Source: CBFGRU01 sp965651255 (GTDB lineage Bacteria > Planctomycetota > Phycisphaerae > Phycisphaerales > SM1A02). Taken from it: a stretch of 16,712 bases of DNA. The first letter of the stretch is position 1. Each line of letters opens with the position of its first letter. This document shows positions 1-5,167 of the stretch, one piece after another. Position numbers and translations under genes: made by a program. The notes under the pieces were generated by a model that was given only the letters and a program-made list of their open reading frames with translations, was not told where the DNA came from and did no database searches. Location: NCBI GenBank assembly GCA_965651255.1, contig CBFGRU010000036.1, forward strand, positions 1 to 16,712, given 5' to 3'.

Positions 1-80
1 CGTGGGAAGAAGTCTTCCGGCGGTGAGAAGATGCGCAGCAGTAGAGAGAAGAGAGGAGCGACCCGACCGAGTTCCAGCAC

Positions 81-117
81 GCCTAACGTGCTACTCATCG
101 GCTGTAGACGGATAGGC
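81..117. promoter_or_regulatory. Candidate controller-protein operator (concentric dyad) upstream of the C gene
   Basis: Two nested inverted repeats share one centre at base 99: GCCTA (81-85) with TAGGC (113-117), and CTAC (91-94) with GTAG (104-107). The arms are perfect and the left and right spacers are equal at 5 nt each. The segment GTGCTACT followed by a pyrimidine and AT also occurs at the palindrome in front of the methyltransferase gene. A tandem or dyad operator just upstream of the C gene is expected for C-protein-controlled restriction-modification systems. The match to known C-boxes is partial, so this is an inference from symmetry and position. Confidence 0.4.
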
Positions 118-133
118 ATCATGCCCCTGTCAT
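105..133 (+). promoter_or_regulatory. Candidate promoter of the C-R operon, leaderless
   Basis: A -35-like TAGACG (105-110) and a -10-like TGTCAT (128-133) are separated by 17 nt. Each matches four of six bases of the sigma-70 consensus. The predicted transcription start falls at or next to the A of the ATG at 141. No Shine-Dalgarno sequence precedes that ATG, so a leaderless transcript is plausible, as reported for several C genes. The operator dyad overlaps the -35, a position suited to activation by a bound C protein. Both elements are weak, so confidence is limited. Confidence 0.3.
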
Positions 134-140
134 TGCCTCT

Positions 141-371
141 ATGAATCCCGAACGAGTCCGTCAGCAATTGGGAGCACGCATACGCCAACTGCGCGAGGGT
201 GCTGGCTGGTCGCAGGAAGAGCTGGCGGCCCAGTGTGGGTTACACCGGACGTACATCGGTGGCGTCGAGCGGGGAGAGCGCAACATCGGCGTCGAGAACA
301 TTGTCCGCATCGCGGATGCCCTCGAAATCAGCGCAAGCGCCCTTCTGAAGGGGGTGGGCGATGGCCGATGA
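141..371 (+). CDS. Controller (C) protein of a type II restriction-modification system, XRE-family helix-turn-helix
   Basis: This 76-residue protein is a single XRE/Cro-type helix-turn-helix domain. Residues about 11-22 form the first helix, the turn and recognition helix lie near 24-45 (SQEELA, then HRTYIGGVERGERN), and the domain ends near 68. The length and the HRTYI..VERG.RN signature fit the C proteins of restriction-modification systems, which dimerise on operator DNA, activate their own gene and the endonuclease gene, and delay restriction until the host is methylated. It overlaps the endonuclease gene by 11 bp in another frame, so the two are translated from one message. No Shine-Dalgarno sequence is visible before the ATG. 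XRE regulators are a broad family; the assignment as a C protein rests on size, motif and neighbours. Confidence 0.85.
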   Translation: MNPERVRQQLGARIRQLREGAGWSQEELAAQCGLHRTYIGGVERGERNIGVENIVRIADALEISASALLKGVGDGR

Positions 372-969
372 AAGCCCCTACCTCGATGTTCCTCAGGATC
401 GCTGGCGGGAGAAGACGGAAGAGTTGATCGCGAGGCATCCGCTTCGCGATGAGGAACTTGTAGAAGTGGTCCTGCAAAGCTGGGACTCGATCTTTGCGTC
501 TCGGCTCGGAACCCACGGGTATCGAATCGGAACACACATCTTCCCGAAGCCCCAGATCATGGGATTCTTGCTGCATGAACTGATCCCACTTGAACTCGCT
601 GATCGCCATCCGAAAGTCTGGCGGATTGACAAGAGCGGGCGCGACAAGGACCTCGTCCACATCCCGGACGAACGGTTGTCCGTCGAGATCAAAACGTCAT
701 CGCATCCGAACCAGATTTTCGGAAACCGAAGTTATGCTCAACCGTCGCCGGCCTCGAAGAAGGCGAAAGCTGGATACTACCTGGCTGTCAACTTCCAGAA
801 GTTCAAACGCGATGGACCACAACCCAAGATTGTCGGGGTCCGGTTCGGTTGGCTGGATCATTCCGATTGGATTGCCCAGAAAGCTTCGACCGGCCAGCAG
901 GCGAGACTGGCCGGCCACGTGTACGGATCGAAGCTCATTCAGCTTTTCCCAAGAGCGGAAAAGAGCTGA
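361..969 (+). CDS. Type II restriction endonuclease, ScaI family
   Basis: This 202-residue protein looks like the ScaI restriction endonuclease family, whose prototype cleaves AGTACT. Family-like stretches as I remember them include PQIMGF.LHELIPLEL (64-79), VEIKTSSH (108-115), FGNRSYAQ (120-127) and VRFGWLDH (160-167). A PD-(D/E)XK catalytic core is visible: Asp97 in DKDLVHIPD, then Glu109 and Lys111 in EIK. The ATG at 361 is preceded by a strong ribosome binding site, GAAGGGGG at 347-354, inside the end of the controller gene. The 3' end overlaps the convergent methyltransferase gene by 31 bp. The exact recognition sequence is inferred from family resemblance only. Confidence 0.85.
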   Translation: MADESPYLDVPQDRWREKTEELIARHPLRDEELVEVVLQSWDSIFASRLGTHGYRIGTHIFPKPQIMGFLLHELIPLELADRHPKVWRIDKSGRDKDLVHIPDERLSVEIKTSSHPNQIFGNRSYAQPSPASKKAKAGYYLAVNFQKFKRDGPQPKIVGVRFGWLDHSDWIAQKASTGQQARLAGHVYGSKLIQLFPRAEKS

Positions 970-1814
970 GTAGATTGGCGATCGCGCTCACGCTCAATGC
1001 GATCGATAGCGATTTGGACATAGTCTTCGCGTAACTCGAAGCCCAACATATTTCGTCCGTTTCGCAGTGCTGCCACCGCTGTCGTGCCGGAGCCGAGGAA
1101 TGGATCGAGGATCAGATCTCCGGAATCGCTACATGCTTTGACAATACGGTCGATCACGCGCAACGGGAACTGGGCCGGATGGGCCGTGCGTTCCGGTGAA
1201 CTTCGCTGGCGTCCACTCGTGACCTTGGGAAACTGCCACACATCACTCGGATTCTTACCGAGCGGATTGCACTTCAGCTTGCCGTTCTTCTTCTGGTTCG
1301 GATACTTGACGTTCGGGTCGCGAACATCGTCGAGATTGAAGGTGTAATGATCAGGGTTCTTCACGTACCACAGAAACTTCTCGTTTCGTGGTGAGAAGCT
1401 CTTCCTCGCTGCGACGCCTGCGCCGTAATTCCAGACGACCTCCTGCAGAAGGTACATGGGCACTTTGTCCCAGAGCAGATACGGAAGCGGAACGGCCTTG
1501 CCTCGCTTTGGGACCTCTCTATACCCAAGATTCAGCCAGAACGCACCGCCGAGTTTGAGTAGACGGGCCACTTGGCTGAACCACTGCTCGCTCCAGTCGA
1601 GATACTCCGACAGGCGTTGCTCTTCTTCGTACTCCTTACCGATGTTGTAGGGCGGCGATGTCACCACGAGGTCGAAGACCGGTCTCGAAATCCGGTGCAT
1701 CATCTTCAGACAATCGCCGTGGTAGATGACCACGCCATCGCAGGCATAGGTGGGCTCACCTAGAGCCAGCGTCAACTCTTCGACCCATTCTCTCGACTGG
1801 CACTGTCTCGTCAT
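939..1814 (-). CDS. Site-specific DNA methyltransferase, beta class, probably N4-cytosine
   Basis: This 291-residue S-adenosylmethionine-dependent methyltransferase protects the sites of the partner endonuclease. The catalytic motif IV, TSPPYN, is at residues 52-57 and comes before the cofactor motif I, DPFLGSGTT, at 237-245. That order defines the beta class. SPPY rather than DPPY favours N4-cytosine methylation, which would suit a ScaI-type site. Residues about 100-205 probably hold the target-recognition region, and AHPAQFP (211-217) is also typical of the family. The gene converges on the endonuclease gene and overlaps its end. The ATG has no Shine-Dalgarno sequence but lies 6 nt downstream of TATAAG, consistent with a leaderless message. 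Confidence 0.93.
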   Translation of the reverse strand: MTRQCQSREWVEELTLALGEPTYACDGVVIYHGDCLKMMHRISRPVFDLVVTSPPYNIGKEYEEEQRLSEYLDWSEQWFSQVARLLKLGGAFWLNLGYREVPKRGKAVPLPYLLWDKVPMYLLQEVVWNYGAGVAARKSFSPRNEKFLWYVKNPDHYTFNLDDVRDPNVKYPNQKKNGKLKCNPLGKNPSDVWQFPKVTSGRQRSSPERTAHPAQFPLRVIDRIVKACSDSGDLILDPFLGSGTTAVAALRNGRNMLGFELREDYVQIAIDRIERERDRQSTQLFSALGKS

Positions 1815-1849
1815 GTGCTACTTATAGTAGTCAATCATGGGCACTCATG
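1815..1849 (-). promoter_or_regulatory. Putative C-box operator and -10 element of the methyltransferase promoter
   Basis: CTACTTATAGTAG at 1818-1830 is an inverted repeat with perfect 5-bp arms around TAT. Its core ACTTATAGT matches the centre of C-boxes in controller-regulated restriction-modification systems. On the minus strand the same bases contain TATAAG (1826-1821), a good -10 hexamer whose expected start point coincides with the methyltransferase ATG at 1814. A protein bound to the palindrome would block the promoter. No good -35 hexamer is seen at the usual spacing. This arrangement resembles Esp1396I, where the C protein represses a leaderless methyltransferase promoter. Confidence 0.5.
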
Positions 1850-1968
1850 CAAAGTATGAATGAAGACCGCGTTCTTCGCATGTTCAGCAGCGTGTTTACG
1901 GACATACTTGCCAGGGTGTTCGCGCCGCATGCGATGGCAAACGCTGAAAGGCCTGCGCACCACCCCCA
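1850..1968. other. Intergenic spacer between the restriction-modification block and the exported-protein gene
   Basis: No gene or clear terminator is seen here. This is the right-hand border of the restriction-modification module. I found no direct repeat, integrase or attachment-like motif that would show how the module arrived. Confidence 0.4.
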
Positions 1969-2673
1969 TCAATCCCCCAGCGTGATTTCGATCTGGTCGT
2001 AGTACGCATCGAAGCCGGCGGCGGTGAAGACGGCCAGCACGACCGTCCGGTGTGACAGCTCGATGCGGCCATCATCCGCGCGGACATGCGCACCGGCGTT
2101 GATGCCTTTGATGAACTCCGATGACTCCGGAACGCCGACCAGGTACGAGTGAACAAGCTCGAACTGCTGCGAGTGCCAGTTGCGCAATCGCACCGAGGCG
2201 ACGCCAAGCGGATGATTGATGTGAAACTCAATGTGAACGTTCACCGCGGTGGCATGGACATTTGCTGACTGCGCAGCGATGCGCAGATCGATCATGTTCG
2301 GCGTGAGCGCGGTGAAGCCGAAGCGGCTGCGCGCCCGAAGTGCATCATCATCGGATGCGATCAACTGCTCCAGCCCGCCGCTCATCCACTGACCGAAGAA
2401 CACGTTCACGCCGGTCAACTGGACCGAGCCGTTGAGCAACGCGCAGGGAACGCCGGGCGCAGCCGCTGATTCAACTGTGGAGAGCGCGGGGCGCTCAACA
2501 TCGCCCGGCGGGCGATCCGGCTTCACAGCGCGCGATCGGACGGCATCGGACCCATCCCCTTGTGCGTGCAGCAAGCCGGGTGGCGCAAGCGTCATGATCA
2601 GAAGGAACGAGACAACGGAGATGATGGTGCTCAGACGGGTCGCTTCGACCGAACCCTGCGTGCGTTCGTGCAT
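1969..2673 (-). CDS. Exported protein of unknown function
   Basis: I do not recognise this 234-residue protein. A signal peptide is clear: a basic N-terminus, a hydrophobic core at about residues 15-32 (TIISVVSFLLIMTLA), and a likely cleavage site after HAQ at 36-38. The next 40 residues are rich in Pro, Ala and charged residues and look disordered. Residues about 78-234 alternate polar and hydrophobic positions as in a beta-sandwich, and the protein ends in QIEITLGD. No metal-binding or catalytic motif stands out. AGGGG lies about 7 nt before the ATG and supports this start. The gene follows the HDOD regulator gene in the same direction after 108 bp, so co-transcription is possible but not shown. 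Confidence 0.65.
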   Translation of the reverse strand: MHERTQGSVEATRLSTIISVVSFLLIMTLAPPGLLHAQGDGSDAVRSRAVKPDRPPGDVERPALSTVESAAAPGVPCALLNGSVQLTGVNVFFGQWMSGGLEQLIASDDDALRARSRFGFTALTPNMIDLRIAAQSANVHATAVNVHIEFHINHPLGVASVRLRNWHSQQFELVHSYLVGVPESSEFIKGINAGAHVRADDGRIELSHRTVVLAVFTAAGFDAYYDQIEITLGD

Positions 2674-2781
2674 GGCACTGCCCCTGTGAAGACGGCCTGA
2701 GCCAACCGCCCGTCATGCAGTATGCCTCGGGTTTTCGGGGTCGCAAGGATTGTCGCGGTTTTTGTATGAAGTTTCGGGCCG

Positions 2782-4662
2782 CTACGCCGCCGCCGCCGTG
2801 GGAGGCGCATTGCTGTCCGACAGCCCTTCGCTCGCCGCATCACTCTCCGAGCGAACGGCCGCGGTGTGCGCGAGGCAATCGTTCACTGCATCCACGAACC
2901 GGTCGAGGGTGATCGGAATCGGCAGCAGGTGCGTCCGCCGGGCATCCATAATGCGGCGTTCCAGTTCAAGCTTGCCCGCGGGTGAGAGGATGATGACCGG
3001 CAGGTTGGCGACCTGCGCTTCGCGTTCGAGCCGTTCCAGTCCTTCCGTGACGGGGACGACCTCGCGCTGATGTCGCAGATGCACGACCGCGACGTTGGGT
3101 CGGGTCTCTTCCGCGCCCTCGCGCAGATTGTCGCAGACCATGCGGAAGGCATCGACGCGCGGCGTCATGCTGTGGAAAATGGGATTGAAGGCCGATTTGA
3201 GTTTGCCTCGCGCCAGGTCGCGGCCGGTGGACCAGTTCTTCCCGCCGCTGGATGCGAGCATCGCGAACTTGACCTCATCGGTTTCATCGTGAATGGATGC
3301 TTCCAGGTCTCCGATGAAATCAGCCGGGAGCCGCAGCGCCTCGAAGAACTCCTCGGTTGAGTAGAGCGTTGCGTTGCCCGAATCGCCGAGCAGCAGCGCC
3401 TTGGAGAGACGATTGGCGAGCGCGAGGATCGCGGTTTCGGTGAGCTGCTTGCGCGCCATCTGCCGAATGTTGCCCATCGAGAGATGGTGAAAGACGATGG
3501 GGTCGATGAGCGATTTGGGAAAGTTCCAACTGCGCAGGACGCGATCCATCATGTCGGCATGGCTGACGAGCATGAGGCGTTTTTCCACGAGGTCGAGCGG
3601 CAGCCCCTGTGTGCGGGCGGTTTCGATGACCATGCGGTACCGCTCGGTATCGTGTTCGAGCAGCACCATGCGGCCGACATCGTGCAGCAGGCCCATGGTG
3701 AACGCACTGTCGGCGAGGTCCGGCTGAAGGGTGGTGGCGATCTTCGAGGCAATCAGGCCGCAGCCGATCGAATGTTCCCAGAATCGGCCGAAATCGATGA
3801 GGTCGGCTGCTTGTTCATTGGAAAAGTTTTCAACGACACTGAGGTTGAGTACCGCGGTGCGGATATTGTCCAGGCCGATGCGGGTAACGGCCTTGGCGAC
3901 ACTGTCGATCGGCTCGCCCCGGTTGTAGACCGCGGAGTTGGCCAGCTTCAGCAGTTTCAGAGCGATGGCGTGATCGTTCCGAACGGCCTTGACGACCTTG
4001 TCCAGCGAGCAGTTGGGGTTGTTGGTGAGGTTGATCACCTGCATGACCGCGGGTGACATGGCCTTGATCTCGCCGATGGAATCGAGGAACTCGGTGATCT
4101 CTGACCGTGACACAATGGGCGTGAGACTCTTGAGTGCCTCGAGGGGATCTTCAATGCGCCGTGCTTCGGAGGCGTCGGCGCCGGGTGAGGGAGACGGCGC
4201 AACGGCCGTCACAGGAACCTTGTGCTCAACCGTCTGGCTCGGCGGTTCACTTGGCGGCGCAGAGGCCTCGCGCGTCCCGGCGCGGCGAGATTTCTGGGGC
4301 GCGGCCACAACCCGCTGAACGCGGCGGCACAGATCACGGAGACTGAATTGGCTCTTGAGCATGAAGTCGCTCACCCCAAGGTCAATGGCGGCGAGCACTT
4401 CTTCACGGGTGCGAACTTCGGAGATGACGATGACCGGCAGACCCCGCAACGAATCGTCGGCGCGGATCTGCTGTAACAACTTGCTGCCATCGGTGGCGAG
4501 GTTCAAGTCCAGCAGGATGACGCGAGGCCGCTCGTGACGCATCTGTGTCAGCGCTTCTTCGCGATCAGATGCCACGCGCACCCGATAGCCCTCGCGCTCG
4601 AGCGCCGTGCGCAGCAACTCGCGAATCATCGTCAGGTCATCAACCACCAGAATGCTGATCAT
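2782..4662 (-). CDS. Response regulator: receiver domain, HDOD domain and degenerate C-terminal receiver
   Basis: This 626-residue cytoplasmic signalling protein has three parts. Residues 1-117 are a CheY-like receiver with Asp8, Asp9, phosphoacceptor Asp52, Ser81 and Lys103 in the standard positions. A Pro/Ala/Ser-rich linker covers about 120-180. Residues about 188-400 form an HDOD domain that keeps an HD pair (His327-Asp328 in GLLHDVGR) together with His297, His368 and His392-His393, which many HDOD proteins have lost. Residues about 503-600 resemble a second receiver, but the phosphoacceptor position reads VVHL and the conserved Lys is absent. The C-terminus is low complexity and ends in four Ala. 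GGGAG at 4674-4670 precedes the ATG by 7 nt. No histidine kinase is in the window, so the input signal is unknown. Confidence 0.85.
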   Translation of the reverse strand: MISILVVDDLTMIRELLRTALEREGYRVRVASDREEALTQMRHERPRVILLDLNLATDGSKLLQQIRADDSLRGLPVIVISEVRTREEVLAAIDLGVSDFMLKSQFSLRDLCRRVQRVVAAPQKSRRAGTREASAPPSEPPSQTVEHKVPVTAVAPSPSPGADASEARRIEDPLEALKSLTPIVSRSEITEFLDSIGEIKAMSPAVMQVINLTNNPNCSLDKVVKAVRNDHAIALKLLKLANSAVYNRGEPIDSVAKAVTRIGLDNIRTAVLNLSVVENFSNEQAADLIDFGRFWEHSIGCGLIASKIATTLQPDLADSAFTMGLLHDVGRMVLLEHDTERYRMVIETARTQGLPLDLVEKRLMLVSHADMMDRVLRSWNFPKSLIDPIVFHHLSMGNIRQMARKQLTETAILALANRLSKALLLGDSGNATLYSTEEFFEALRLPADFIGDLEASIHDETDEVKFAMLASSGGKNWSTGRDLARGKLKSAFNPIFHSMTPRVDAFRMVCDNLREGAEETRPNVAVVHLRHQREVVPVTEGLERLEREAQVANLPVIILSPAGKLELERRIMDARRTHLLPIPITLDRFVDAVNDCLAHTAAVRSESDAASEGLSDSNAPPTAAAA

Positions 4663-5167
4663 GCTTCAACTCCCACGAGCCGCGGAGACAGGATCAGGCA
4701 CGAGTTTGATGGTGCCAGTCGACAGTCAATGTGCGGACTCATGCGAACACCCTTCCCACTCACGATCACTCATGATACGACGGACGTGTGCATTCCCTTG
4801 CCAGATGTGACCATCGTCCGCCTCGCGGCAGAGAATCACCAATTTTCAAAAACATATTCAAGTCAGCCCCACCATCGGTCGGGGCGCCCCTGACAACGCG
4901 CTTCGGTGGGTTGCAGGTTGACCCGACAGGCGATGGATGATGTGGGATGAAATGCAGTGCGTGGATGCGCGATGTGCCCTGATTTTCAGGTCATTTCGGA
5001 TGGCTTGCCGAACTGTGCGACGTTGACGAAGGCGCGCTCTGGGTCGTTCGACTCGGAGCGACCGATAGCGCTCTGTCGTGTCGGGCCCGCCCCGACATGG
5101 TTCGGGAAGAGAGCACGCATCGCGCACGCGCTCCGCGGGGAGCCGATCCAGCTCGCCAAGCGACCGG
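4663..5167. other. Gene-free region of about 505 bp between the redox genes and the HDOD regulator
   Basis: I see no supported gene here. The open frames on both strands are short, Arg/Ser-rich and without ribosome binding sites. An AT-rich island at about 4838-4865 stands out against the GC-rich surroundings and could belong to the HDOD gene promoter on the minus strand. A TTGACT hexamer on the minus strand (4729-4724) is the best -35-like word near the HDOD gene, but no good -10 follows it. A GC-rich hairpin near the Mo-subunit end is listed separately. Confidence 0.5.
5079..5097 (-). terminator. Possible terminator hairpin downstream of the molybdoenzyme gene
   Basis: TGTCGGG (5079-5085) and CCCGACA (5091-5097) form a perfect 7-bp GC-rich stem with a 5-nt loop, about 70 nt past the stop codon of the last gene of the large minus-strand cluster. 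No T-run follows on the minus strand, so it is not a classical intrinsic terminator. It could pause polymerase or stabilise the RNA 3' end. Confidence 0.25.

Larger units (their letters stand above)
1..140. other. Left-edge leader region upstream of the controller gene
   Basis: No gene can be established here. Plus frame 1 is open from the window edge to a TGA at 142-144, which overlaps the controller ATG as ATGA. Its translation starts basic and Ser-rich and ends in SLPL, so it could be the tail of a gene cut by the edge. Plus frame 3 ends at 24-26 after WEEVFRR, another possible gene end. A minus-strand frame from the ATG at 119 is also open to the edge. None has a ribosome binding site or a recognisable motif. 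The right half holds the dyad and promoter candidates listed separately. Confidence 0.4.

Noticed and set aside
1..119. Divergent minus-strand gene starting at 119 and running off the left edge
   Set aside because: The frame is open but has no ribosome binding site, and about 39 residues give no recognisable similarity; it cannot be supported.
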